Assembly (NCBI RefSeq): GCF_000001735.4
Contig: NC_003070.9
Coordinates: 5,332,001-5,396,000 of the forward strand
Length of the DNA: 64,000 bases
Reading direction: 5' to 3'
Origin: Arabidopsis thaliana
Taxonomy: Eukaryota; Streptophyta; Magnoliopsida; Brassicales; Brassicaceae
This document shows, piece by piece, positions 25,074 through 36,922 of the stretch. Both the position numbers and the translations under genes were made by a program. The stretch's first letter is position 1. Each line of letters starts with the position of its first letter. The notes beneath the pieces were generated by a model. The model worked only from the letters and a program-made list of their open reading frames with translations, searched no databases and was not told the origin of the DNA.

Positions 25074-28000
25074 CTCATGTTCTCCAAATAGTCACTCGAT
25101 TAATATATTACACAAACTCAATCAAAATATGCGTACAAATGCAATTTCCACAAATATGCCTTTAATTTTATAAAAAGTATGTCGTTAATTGCTAATTAGA
25201 GTAATTAACATCAAAAGTATGGTTTGGGTTGATATAACAAAGCATTGATATTTAGTACTATTTGTTTGCCCCGAAAACAAGATGTTTTAGATAAAAGTGC
25301 AAAGATTTATATAATGGTTTTAAAAACTAGCCATAACTTAATAGTTAGTTGTATACAATATTCAACTAATCATTAAAAAAACTGCATAATTAAAGAATTA
25401 ATCAAAAGTATCAAAATATATTTAAAGTTTATTTAGAAAATTGTAAAACATCTTATAAGAAAGAATAAAAAACCTTCTTAAACATCTTATAAAATTTGAA
25501 CAGAGACAATAGTATATGTTTCTATTTTAATTGATTGAGGATCCTATGTCATCGTAGGTCTCTACAGATGTTCTTATGCGATGGACGAATCGCTATTCAA
25601 AAATTAAATTTGTTTCTTATTATCAATTTTTCATTTTGTGTTGTTTTATCTTCAATTACACGGTACAAAAAAATAATTTTTAAAATAACACTCATCCTAA
25701 AAATTGCTTCACATACTTTTTATTGTGGAATCTGAAAAAAAAAAAAAAAGTTTATAAATCTTTTGTAGATGTGTGCTCTCGGTTGAATGGTCGTAAATGA
25801 TTAGCGACTTGTTTCAAAGTTTTTATGAATCTTTTGTAGAGGTGTGAGGACGATCAACGGCTCGTTTCAAAGTATTTGTTAAATGTTTACGATTTGAGTA
25901 CCAAAAATTGAAATCAATATTCACACAAGAGTAAATTTGAATATATATAGTTATTTATTTGAGAACAATATATACGAATTTTAACAAATTCTTTACTTAA
26001 AAAAAAAAAAGTTTTGCAACAAATTCTATACTTCCTCCATCAGTTTTGCTTTCTCTCAATTATTATTAACTTTTTAACTCATTATAAGATTATTAGTTCC
26101 GTAAAGTGAACTGTTGTTCACTTGTTCGTATTACTCTTACACCAGTCGGGAGTGACGAAAATTGAAGGCCGCTTATTTGATAAGTTTTTTTGTGTCAGTC
26201 CATAAAGTCCAAATTCAAGTAGATAAATAACGATAAAGATTTGTCTAGAAACATTTCGTTTTACTTATTGGATATAAAACAATATCTCATAACGACAAAA
26301 AAACAAAACAATATCTCATTAAGTTATTAATAATTGTTAAAACAAAGTGCACCTTTGTTATTATATTGGTTAATATAAAGAGGTCAAAATTGTAGTTCCC
26401 AATGTTAGAAAGATGAGGAAACATGAAGGAGAGAAATATTATTGCTGCTGACATAATGTAAGTATTTTCCAAACTTCATATATATAACTAAGGACTGTTT
26501 ACGTAACTATGCAAAAAAATTAGAAAATGAAATTGAAAACCACAAAAAAAAAAAACGATATTTAACCCAAAATGAAACAACAGAAAAGTGACATTCGCGA
26601 CTTTTTTTCCCCTACCTTTTTTGTAGACATTTAATTACATTTTTTCCCAGTTTTGTAATTAACCACATGGTTCTTAGAATGCAAATAAATAAAAAACTTA
26701 GAAAGTTCTGATCTTTTTATCTTTTTAAAATTTTATGTTTCAATACTATATATTACATAGTCAATCATACCACAACCTCTTACCAATCAAAAACAAAACC
26801 TTTATCTCCAAGTCTATTATTTTCTGCTAAAACCTGCAACCGTCTTGAATCACAAAAAATGTCTATAGTTTTGTAAATATCTTAATAGAAAAATAGAATA
26901 GTGATAACAGAAAACAAAATTTCATATATACTTCTAATCCGAAGATAATCACAAGTTGATCAAAATTATAGATTTTTTAGTGCAACAAAAACTGTCATTT
27001 TTTTATATTACGTAATAATCATTTTTTTTTCTTTTAAATATTTGGAAATTCAAACCAAAAAACCATATATCTTTTAAAAGCGGAACCCACACCAAATTAA
27101 AAATATTTCTTTCAATATGCCTTGAATCCAACACTTCCACCTGAAAGATTTACCATTGGACCATGAGTACGTTGCAAATTTCATATTGTGTTTCATTGTG
27201 ATAAACAAACAACAAAACAAGAAAACTAATAAAGGCTCTTTCATTGCACTGTAGATCATATGGACTAGTTTTTTATGTAGCGTCTAAGTTATTATACTTG
27301 AAGAAAATTGGTATCATAATTAGTCATGATCTATAAGAATGAGAAAATTGGTATCATAAAGTTAGTCATGATCTATTAGAATTTATTCCCGTTTATTTAT
27401 GATTTTCTCTAAACTTTTCTTCGTTGTTCAAGTCATTGAGTAGGTTTTTTGCTAAACTGTTAATATCATTAGAAAAAATGAAAATGTTTGGCCTTTACAG
27501 AGAAGGAGCCTTTGGCTCTTGAAACCTTGGCAAAAATAAGTCATTGAGTAGTTTCAAAGTGAGTATTATCTACTTCTTTTGTTTGTGTGTGTGTGTGAAC
27601 ATGGGTGTAGTTCAGTTCAAATTACACTTTTAGCTGACAATGATAAAGGCCTCCAATCTCAAACTTTATCTTTTATGTCAGTCGACAACAGTCCAAACGT
27701 ATCATTTAGATTATATCTCTTCCATAGAAGCAACATTTTAATTTATTGGTTGGGATAAATCAGTTAACAAATGAATTAAAACAAGTAACGATCAAGTGGA
27801 GATGTTTTGGCCAATCTGAACTCTGGGAACCACTTGTCATGTTTCTCGACATCTGTGACACGTACCTTGTTCAGTGCCTCTTCGATATCACATTTGCTAT
27901 TGGAGTTTTCGAGATAGACATCGTCTTTTAGACATGCTCTTGAGCTTAATTATCCCTAAGGTTTTCCATTCATCGACGAGTACCTAGTCATATTTTTCAG

Positions 28001-29190
28001 ATCCTCTACATTATATCAATTGCTTCCCATAGCCGTCTTCTCAATAACTTCTGATGTTTATAATGGTCGCATTTTAGTTATATATAACAATTGAACCACT
28101 GATCATCTAACCTCAAGTGTTCTTAATTTAATATCGATAGGTGCCTTATGACTTTCGATGGTGGGAAGATCAAAGATGTGTATATGTGTTTCGCCAGCCT
28201 CCTCCTGGAACCTATGACATTCGAACAGTCTGAGTAAGATGAAATATCAAAAAAAAAGAGGGACCCTGAGAGCTCCATCTAGGTCCCATGGGTATGCAAA
28301 TATTTAAGGCTAGGAAATTACCGTAAGAGAGTTGCAAAGAAAATCAATCTCATCAATGAAATTATTGGTCACGGCCCGTTTTTTATTGGGCCATTACTGG
28401 GCCTGTTTTATAAGAGAATCCAGCAAAGTCAGCGGTAAAGGAGTTCTTTTTTAATAAAATTAAAATTTTCTTATAAAAAAGTGATTAAAATAACGTCACA
28501 CCACTATATAACGCGACGGGACCATCGGTTTCAAAAACATAACATAAAACAAATAACATATTTCTTTTAAAAATTCTTTGTTTTTCTTTAAAATTTTTTT
28601 AAAGCCATGGTTACTATTATACTCACGTGATTGTACTGTAGAATTTAAATAAGTATGAAGAAATGGACCACCACCAAACATATCCATTATGTAAAATCCA
28701 ATTGTATCCTATCAATTCATGTTCTAACAAATGTACATCTTATATAGTTAATGCGATAAGGAGGAATGGAGGGAAAATCTGAGTTCAAAACTTGAACTTG
28801 GACCAACCAAACAGTAAATTTTGCATGAGTATAAATAATTCTTAGATCTCTCTTTTAACTTTTTTTTTTTTGGGTGACTTTGTTTGTGTTTTGAATATTA
28901 GATCTACCTTTTTGGTTTGTTGATAAACATTATTAGGTCCATGACTTCTTGTTGTTATACGTCCATCTCTCGTTAGTATTTTAGAGTCATTATTAAACTT
29001 TAAGACTTTAGAGTAAGTAAGTCAAATAAAATAATAAGACTTTAGATATACACAACCAAGTTTTTAGTTTGAATTCAAAACTCGAACGAAGTCTGATTAT
29101 ATAATCACGTGTTGTAACTAATTTCAAAGAAACTATGATTGACTCATCATACTATGAAAATATCGTTGACTTATTACAGTTTTTTCATCA
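25074..29190. other. AT-rich intergenic region with decayed sequence
   Basis: About 4.1 kb with no convincing gene. Visible items are an imperfect direct repeat of about 60 bases at 25750-25876, a tandem repeat of about 40 bases at 27303-27383, and a protein-like but broken minus-strand segment at 27790-28230. Two GGGCC motifs lie near 28385-28402. The open frames in this stretch are short and AT-driven. Confidence 0.5.
27303..27383. repeat. Tandem repeat of about 40 bp
   Basis: Two near-identical units beginning GAAAATTGGTATCATAA, followed by TTAGTCATGATCTAT, at 27303-27341 and 27343-27383. The second has a two-base insertion. Confidence 0.8.
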
Positions 29191-29320
29191 ACAAAATATA
29201 TATACATCTCATATGGTTGAAGTATAACTACTATCATATCATCATTCATCAATCACTTTTGTTGTTACTGTTTTCAGAGAGATTACTACATAGTAGTACA
29301 TAACAAGAGAAAACAAAGCC

Positions 29321-29479
29321 ATGACAAGAAACATCAACAAAATTCTAAAAAGCAAGAAGACGAAGCTGGACAAGATCTCTGCAGCATTTAACATACACCA
29401 CTCCACTCGCAATGAAGTTTTATCGTGTTGGGACCTCCGATTTTGGACTTTTTTTAATTTTACTTACTTTGGTAATTAA
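29321..29479 (+). CDS. Candidate small ORF, 52 aa, unknown
   Basis: An ATG following a well-formed plant promoter arrangement: TATATATAC at about 29199-29207, then about 115 bases of CA/TC-rich leader. It opens 52 codons beginning MTRNINKILKSKKTKLDK. The first half is basic and Lys-rich; the second half is aromatic (CWDLRFWTFFNFTYF). It belongs to no peptide family I recognise. It may be a real small peptide, the 5' part of a decayed gene, or a non-coding transcript. Confidence 0.3.
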   Translation: MTRNINKILKSKKTKLDKISAAFNIHHSTRNEVLSCWDLRFWTFFNFTYFGN

Positions 29480-29969
29480 GTGATTTTTTTTTGCTACTAC
29501 ATGTGAACCAAAAAGAAAATGAAAACAGAAAGTTGTATTAATGGCTAGGGATTTTAACTTGTAGCTCGGTTGCTTCTCATTAATTAGTAAACGGTGTGAA
29601 TTAATGGCATATATACCATTGTACGTAACAAGGATCATAAATGTGGCAAAAATTAAATCACAGTTGTAGACAAATAATAACCCCAGATCTCACGGGTTGA
29701 TCTCCCAAATCTATGTTTAAGCACGCTACTAAATTCAAAAAATTAAGCACTAATTTAATTAACTCAAGTCTCCCCCAATAAAAACACTTCCTTTTTGTCT
29801 ATCTCCCATATATGTAATGGTCAACAAGTCAAATTTTTAAAATTCATTATATTCTCTGTACATGAAAACATTTAGTAATGTTTCTTTTTAAAAAACACTG
29901 TTTTGATTTAATGTCGTTAGTAAAGTTTATTATTTTGATTTCTTTTTAACTTTCCTTAATTATTTCTAA

Positions 29970-31033
29970 ATGTGTCTTCTTTATCGTTTAAACCACACTA
30001 GTGTGTGCGTGTCTCCTTCACTTTCAAAGACAGTCTCTTTCCCCAAAGAGCGGATTCAGGATTCACCATCTCGATCTGTGTCCAAAGCTCCTATCTTTCT
30101 TCTTTCTTCCCTGAAGAATTTTCTGGAGCTTCTCAGGTCAAATCTCAAATCTTTTTTTAACTTAATTTTGTTATTTCTATCAGAAAGTTTCGATTTTTAT
30201 GCTCATGCTTGTGCATCCGCGTACCTGCATTTCGTTTTGTGTTTGAGCCGCCAAAGTTTTCAACTTTTTTTTTTGGGATTTATTGCAAATTTGTCGATGT
30301 TGAAAGGTTTTCTCAAGGAGAATGTGAAGAAAAAGGAAGAGAATGTGAGTTGATTTTAGGCATAGGGTTTTGTGGGTTCTTTCAGATTTATGTAGAATGG
30401 TGCAGCTCTGATTCATGGGTTTGCAAATGGTTTCTCACGATCTGTTCGTTTTCCCAAGGAAATGTAGCTGCTTTTTTTTTTTTTTTTGTCATCAGATTGA
30501 AATGTAGCTGCTTTTGAAGAGAAAAGTCTGATGCTTCTCTTCCGATTTTTTATGGATGGTATTTATAAAAGAAAGAAATAGTAGTTAGATTGTCGAATAT
30601 TGGTTTTCCTAATCTTTTTTCTTCTCTAGATTTTATAAAATTGGAGTCTTTTTCTGCATTACTGTTTGCATTGTTCAATAAGGAAATCAAATAACTTTTG
30701 ATTCTACCATTGAATCTTACGGAGTTTTGAAAAAAAGTTTGAAGCTTTGAACTTTAATGTATCTTCTATTGATACTTTTGTTGATCAGTGGAAAATTTTC
30801 AAGGAAAATCCTCTGTAAGACTCAATTGGTTCGATTATTAAGTCAAATTGGCCATCTTTTTTTCAGAACATTTTTATATGCATGGTTGCAGATTGCTATC
30901 TGCTCTGAATGTTGATCTCTCTATTGCCTTAACTAATGATCTTTGCGTTCTTTTGACAGATCAGAGGAAGATGATGCAATCCTAAGACTCTAAGACTTCT
31001 TCAAGGCTGTGTTTTATCGTGGGATTTTTAAAC
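29970..31033 (+). promoter_or_regulatory. 5' leader region of CYCA2;3 with an intron and a short uORF
   Basis: A TC-rich stretch around 30005-30135 looks like a first non-coding exon ending CTCAG|GTCAAA. A long T-rich intron-like segment runs to CTTTTGACAG at about 30960. The second leader piece (30961-31033) holds a 4-codon upstream ORF (ATG ATG CAA TCC TAA, 30971-30985). The exon layout is inferred from splice-like sites only. Confidence 0.45.
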
Positions 31034-33218
31034 ATGGGGAAGGAAAATGCTGTGTCTCGGCCATTCACTCGTTCCCTTGCCTCTGCTTTGCGCGCTTCAG
31101 AAGTGACTTCTACTACACAGAATCAACAGAGAGTAAACACAAAAAGACCAGCCTTGGAGGATACAAGAGCCACTGGACCCAACAAGAGGAAGAAGCGAGC
31201 GGTTCTAGGGGAGATCACAAATGTTAACTCCAATACAGCTATACTTGAGGTTGTTAAAACTATATTATGTTTCTTTATAGTGTTTGGTTTCCTGTGAATT
31301 TTTGTAAAGATCTTGTGAAGTAAAACATGCATCACTGAAACATGGGTTTTGCCATTTCAGGCCAAAAACAGCAAGCAGATAAAGAAAGGACGCGGTCATG
31401 GATTGGCGAGTACATCCCAGTTGGCAACTTCTGTTACTTCAGAAGTCACAGATCTTCAGTCCAGGACCGATGCAAAAGTTGAAGTTGCATCAAATACAGC
31501 AGGAAACCTTTCTGTTTCTAAAGGCACAGATAACACAGCTGATAACTGTATTGAGATATGGAATTCTAGATTGCCTCCAAGACCTCTTGGGAGATCAGCT
31601 TCTACAGGTGATCCATTTAACACAAGTTTTCATATGATTAGTTCCTATTGTATAAAGGAGTGGTCTTTAATGACTTATAAATCTTTTTTGCAAATGGTTA
31701 CAGCTGAGAAAAGTGCTGTTATTGGTAGTTCAACTGTACCGGATATCCCAAAATTTGTAGACATCGATTCAGATGACAAGGATCCTTTACTGTGCTGCCT
31801 CTATGCCCCTGAAATCCACTACAATTTGCGTGTTTCAGAGGTAATTCCTAGGCTTTGATAGTCTCTAAAGAAACTTGGTGAGCCAAAGGACTGAAAGTTT
31901 TATTGCTTGTGCTTCTGTGTCACTTCTCTTCTGGCAGCTTAAACGCAGACCACTTCCGGACTTTATGGAGAGAATACAGAAGGATGTCACCCAGTCCATG
32001 CGGGGAATTCTGGTTGATTGGCTTGTGGAGGTTAGTGTTTAGTTCTACTTTTGATGCTAACTTTTGAAGCTACTATGACCTTTTCCGGGTTCTCACAAAA
32101 GTCTGATTTCAATCACAGGTCTCTGAAGAATACACACTTGCATCTGACACTCTCTACCTCACAGTGTATCTCATAGACTGGTTCCTCCATGGAAACTACG
32201 TGCAAAGACAGCAACTTCAACTGCTCGGCATCACTTGCATGCTAATTGCCTCGTATGTTCCTCTCCAATCTCACTAGTAAATCTCTTCTCAAAAGCTAAA
32301 CTAAACTTATACTGCATTTGTTTATAAACTTTTCAGGAAGTATGAGGAAATCTCTGCTCCACGCATTGAGGAGTTTTGCTTCATTACGGATAACACCTAC
32401 ACAAGAGATCAGGTATACCGAGATTGCTGTCTGAATCCTCAAAAAAGAAAGTGTGCAATGTGCTAATGGAGTCGTGATGTGCAGGTCCTGGAAATGGAGA
32501 ACCAAGTACTTAAGCATTTTAGCTTTCAAATATACACTCCCACTCCAAAAACGTTCCTTAGGAGATTTCTCAGAGCAGCTCAAGCCTCTCGCCTGGTATG
32601 CATTTCGCAATTTGCTCCCCTATCTCTTCTAATTACAAAGTTTAGTAGAAAGACTGAGAATGTGTCCATATTTGATTGCTGATTCGGCAGAGCCCAAGCC
32701 TTGAAGTCGAGTTTCTAGCCAGCTATCTAACAGAGTTGACATTAATAGACTACCATTTCTTAAAGTTTCTTCCTTCCGTTGTTGCTGCTTCAGCGGTTTT
32801 TCTCGCCAAGTGGACAATGGACCAATCAAACCACCCATGGGTCTGTGATGTTGCTTCTCTTTTGTATATCCAGACACAGTTTAGCTCCACAAAATCTTTG
32901 ATCTTTAACATCTTTTTGATTTTTCCCCCGGCAGAATCCAACACTTGAGCATTACACAACGTACAAAGCATCGGATCTGAAAGCATCTGTTCATGCCTTA
33001 CAAGATCTGCAGCTTAACACCAAAGGTTGCCCCTTGAGCGCTATACGCATGAAGTATAGGCAAGAGAAAGTAAGCTTATCAGTTAAAACCACATACTAAA
33101 ACCTGTTTGGTATAACTTTAGTTTGGTTTCCTTGATTCTCATAAGACTTATTATGGATTTGCAGTACAAATCTGTGGCGGTTCTCACGTCTCCAAAGCTA
33201 CTTGACACGCTATTCTGA
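31034..33218 (+). CDS. CYCA2;3: A-type cyclin CYCA2;3
   Basis: Regulatory subunit of CDKs in S-G2/M; in A. thaliana CYCA2;3 limits endoreduplication (known for the family). Ten coding exons: 31034-31249, 31361-31607, 31704-31840, 31938-32030, 32119-32252, 32337-32412, 32485-32595, 32691-32840, 32935-33069 and 33165-33218. They give exactly 450 residues. The N-terminus begins MGKEN, a KEN degron, and a destruction box RAVLGEITN lies at 55-63; both are APC/C signals. The cyclin N fold carries the A-type signature MRGILVDWLVEVSEEY. The cyclin C fold follows, ending KLLDTLF. A GTG codon five triplets upstream is in frame but is not used as start. It is convergent with IAA5, 545 bases apart. Confidence 0.97.
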
Positions 33219-33763
33219 AGGTTTCAACTCCTAACCGATAATAGTTTTGTCACATTGATGGTCCAATTTCGTTTTCATTCATCTGTTACTCTTTGTTCAT
33301 AAAACAGAATTTCCACAGTCCCACTCATCTAATACCTGATTAGAATTCGGTTTAGCCTAGTTTGATCCGTGGTTTGGTTCTTCCAAACCCGGGAACATCT
33401 AATCGGTACCTAGAGTTTTTTTTATTGTAACGAGAATGTACATTTTTCTCCCATCTTGAGGCAATGTAAACAGATTCGGAATTTTCATATCAGTTTTCTG
33501 ATATGAAGTAGGTTTAAGTATTTATATTTCAAATTTCATTGATTGTTGATATTGAACTGTCATGCAGTAGCTTATAAGAACCGCCTCTAGACTTTAGTCC
33601 AGTGACCAAAAGATAAAGATGAATGAACTATGTCAAAGAAAACAACTTCTACAGAAATTTCGGAAATCTTAGACTTCCGAAGAGAAATATTGAGTAACTG
33701 CAAAAATGTATATTTAGATATCTGTAAGGCTCACTCACATTCACATGTGACTATAAATATCAT
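33219..33763. other. Convergent gap between CYCA2;3 and IAA5
   Basis: 3' UTRs of the two genes. No further feature was seen. Confidence 0.6.
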
Positions 33764-34460
33764 TCATCCTCTGTTACATGATCTCTTCATAATCCTTAAC
33801 CTCTTGCACGATCCAAGGAACATTCTGCACACAAATAGTTTCATAATTTATTAGATATCAATTAAATAAAAGAAAGTAAATTTGAATGTTATAGAGGTCG
33901 CTAGAAACTTACTCCCAAGGAACATCTCCAGCAAGCATCCAATCTCCATCTTTGTCTTCATATATTGGTACACATTCACTTTCCTTCAACGTATCATCTT
34001 CATTTTCATATATAAAGATTATAAAGTTAATATCGATGTTTTGGATCATTAGTTGCCTTGATAAGTAAAGACTAAAACCAAAAATATATACTATATATAG
34101 AAACATAAACTAACCAAAATTGATATAGCATCCGAACAGAATTTGCAGAGCGGAAGCAAGATCTTGGTAACATTTGTACATTTCCAAATCAATCTTCCTT
34201 AAAAATGCAGCTCCATCTACACTCACTTTCACGTACGAACTTTTGGTCCGTTCGAGACTGTTCTTTCTCCGGTACGAACAAACCGGTGGCCAACCCACAA
34301 CTTGACTCTTTTTCGCCGGTTCACATTTCAAATCAATCTCTACTTCCGGAGAAGCCCTCTTCTTCCCGGAGATGGACTCACCGGAGACGACGATATCTCC
34401 GGGAAGACCTAGCCGTAGTTCGGTGATTTCGAGTCCAAGATTATTACTCTCATTCGCCAT
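33764..34460 (-). CDS. IAA5: Aux/IAA auxin repressor IAA5
   Basis: Short-lived nuclear repressor of ARF transcription factors. Three exons, 34460-34115, 33997-33913 and 33824-33764, encode 163 residues, the A. thaliana IAA5 length. Domain I is LRLGLP (15-20), an EAR motif for TOPLESS. Domain II is VGWPPV (55-60), the degron seen by TIR1/AFB receptors with auxin, intact. Domains III and IV (PB1) run from [18 protein letters not shown] to [20 protein letters not shown]. The last 19 residues lie in the third exon ([12 protein letters not shown]). The basic KKRAS near 33-37 suits a nuclear localisation signal. The upstream region carries auxin response element cores. Confidence 0.97.
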
Positions 34461-34520
34461 CTTTGATGTTTTTGATTGAAAGTATTGGTGTTAATGTGTT
34501 TGAACTTTATTCTGTTGCCA

Positions 34521-34723
34521 CTTTATATGTTCTCATGGGAACATAAACGATGGCGTTTGAGACAAGCTTGTTTAGCATTGATTTATCTTGTCGGCCCCAT
34601 TCGAAGATCTTGTCGAAATTTTTATGTCATGTTTTTTCATTCCTTTGCCGCTTCGTGTTTAAATGTCGATAATATGGATCCGTTGGTTCGACACACTGGA
34701 CGGCCACGATTTTGTTACCGACA
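34521..34723 (-). promoter_or_regulatory. IAA5 promoter: TATA box and auxin response elements
   Basis: On the coding strand TATAAAG lies at 34527-34521, about 60 bases above the ATG. AuxRE-type ARF sites are TGTCTC (34564-34559), TGTCGG in reverse orientation (34589-34594 on the plus strand) and TGTCGG on the coding strand (34723-34718). TGTCGG is the higher-affinity ARF core. This fits the rapid auxin induction known for IAA5. Confidence 0.55.
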
Positions 34724-35373
34724 AAGTAGGGTTTCTTTCTCAGCCGTTGGATCAGAAACACGTTACTTTCTATTAGACATCCCATGTTATGTGTGATTTG
34801 TTATGTCTGTATCCCATTCTTTTAATCAACGACATAATAATAAAACAACATATTCATGGTCGAATATATATTAGTGCACTTTAAAATCTACGTATATTTA
34901 TGTTTCTCGACAACCGAACACGTGTTACTCAAGGCTAAGACAAGTTATTATATTATTTCATTTTTTTCTACACGTAACACACTACACAGTGCATACATAA
35001 TTTCAAAGAAAAAAATGCATCTACGTTTTCGTCATATATCTTGTTTCTGCTATTCACACATGTGCCCGATACTTTCATTACATCATACGTAATCTACACA
35101 TGTACACCATACTTTTGTCATTATTTGTTACGAAATAGAAACAGAACTGATCAAAATATCAATTACGGGATATATTTCCATTTTTCATAGATATTTCCAT
35201 ATCTTTGTATCTCCAATAGTACATTTTTGGAATGTTCACATGTTGATAGATAAGCTAGATTAGTCAAATTTCCTTGTACACAATTTCTAGTTTTCGATTG
35301 ATCATGTAGAATTGCGTATAATATATTGTCGGCTGGCTTTAGCCAATGAATAACACAACAAGACTTTGTGATA
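34724..35373. other. Intergenic between IAA5 and the membrane-protein array
   Basis: AT-rich sequence serving both divergent promoters. No gene was recognised; the small frames here are not supported. Confidence 0.5.
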
Positions 35374-36514
35374 ATGGACAGCGAATCCCACAGTGATAAT
35401 GATGATCACATAATCGACATTACAAACGATGAAGATTCTTCATCAAGATCGTCTTTGGACGAGAGAAGCTATCCTTCATTAAGTTCGTCTCTGTCTACGG
35501 ATGACGAATCGTCAGATGAAGGTGCAAGTTCATCTACGAGAGACTGTGGTAGTCTTTGGAATATAATGGAATTAGTAGTCACTTTGGTTCAGATTGTTGC
35601 ATCATTAATAGTTTTAACTCTGGCAAAAGATGAACATCAACAAGCACTTTTGTTAACATGGGTCATCGGTTACACTTGTGGCTGTATTACCATTACGCTC
35701 CTTATTCTCCTCTCGTGTGTCCGCAAATACAACCGAATTGGTGTTTACTCAAAAACGAGGTATAATAAACAACACTTGTTTCACTTAACATTAAGAGTTT
35801 AATTAGCTAAATCAAACCGAACCGTTGTTGGTGGCAGAACGGATAGGGTAATGGATGCTTTGAAGATGGGGAATGAATGTTTCTTTGTTGTGTGGTTAGT
35901 TATGGGGATTCTATGGATTTGTTATGGACACTCATCTTCTTCTGATACTCCTAAGCTCTACAGGTTTGACTCACAATCATGTCACAGTAGAGATTTAGTT
36001 AAACCCTAACTAATCAGTACTAACTTTTGTCTTCTTGATTATGTTTTGGCAGGTTATGTGTAGTCTTCATTGCTTTCAGTTGCATTAGATTTGCATATGC
36101 ATTACTATTATGCGCAGGTATTTTTTTCGCTTAATGTTCACTAGAGTTTGGAACATTTTTTTCTCATATCTATGATGTGGATAAGTTGAAATCAAATGAT
36201 GTAGATTCTGTAAGGGAAGGTATAGGAGGTAGATTTGTTTTCAAGAAACCGAGCCATGATGATGTGAGTAATAATTTCATATCACATTAATTACTCTGTT
36301 TTAAATAGCATTTTTTTGTTGTTGTTGTTGTTTAATTTTCATGGTTTGATGGTGTGTGCAGAGTTGTTGCATATGCTTGGGGAAATATGGAGAGGAAAAA
36401 GGAGTAGGACTAAGGAAACTTGAATGCTCACACGTATTTCATTCGCAATGTATAGACAAATGGCTGAAAATCAAATCCACATGCCCTCTCTGTCAATCAC
36501 AAGTTAGGTGGTGA
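35374..36514 (+). CDS. Gene A: multi-pass membrane RING-H2 protein (putative E3 ubiquitin ligase)
   Basis: First and only RING-bearing member of the seven-gene array. Five exons, 35374-35759, 35838-35963, 36053-36117, 36205-36263 and 36362-36514, give 262 residues. An acidic Ser-rich N-terminus holds one copy of the family motif (DHIIDIT). Hydrophobic spans follow: MELVVTLVQIVASLIVLTLA, WVIGYTCGCITITLLILLSC, FFVVWLVMGILWICYG and LCVVFIAFSCIRFAYALLL. The last exon encodes a RING-H2 finger with ligands Cys214, Cys217, Cys234, His236, His239, Cys242, Cys253 and Cys256, plus Trp246, so all zinc ligands are present. Membrane RING-H2 proteins usually act as E3 ligases at endomembranes; the target is unknown. 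I start at ATG 35374, not the in-frame GTG two codons earlier. Introns 1 and 2 have the same positions and phases as in B-G. Confidence 0.88.
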
Positions 36515-36922
36515 TGAGATGAGGTTGATTTTTTTTTTATTTTTTTTTCGCTCAAGAGTAATTGTACACATTCAATAAACAAAAGTGGTGGGAAACTGAA
36601 AGATACGATCCTGTCTTCTTGTGTTGTCTGTCTTAAAACAGAAAATAAATATCATACAGATCATTTGACCTATTAACAATTTAACTTGTCCAAAACATCT
36701 GCAATATATATAAACATTGAAATCTCAGCTTTGATCTTCATTTTTCAAAATAATGTTTTATTTGTAACACGACTAATACGTACTTAGTATTGATCTGGTC
36801 TAAAAAAATACTAATAATTTTATCAACAAAGAAGGAAAGGTATATGCTTTGTGCTCGTCAACGCAAATTTGAATGAACTTTTCATTTGATCGGCAAGAAA
36901 TAGGAAAAACCAAAAGTGATCA

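Noticed and set aside
30180-30416. Open frames in the CYCA2;3 5' region
   Set aside because: They lie in the T-rich leader intron and encode nothing recognisable.
34476-34796. 106-residue plus-strand frame upstream of IAA5
   Set aside because: It occupies the IAA5 promoter, starts in AT-rich sequence and shows no conserved domain.
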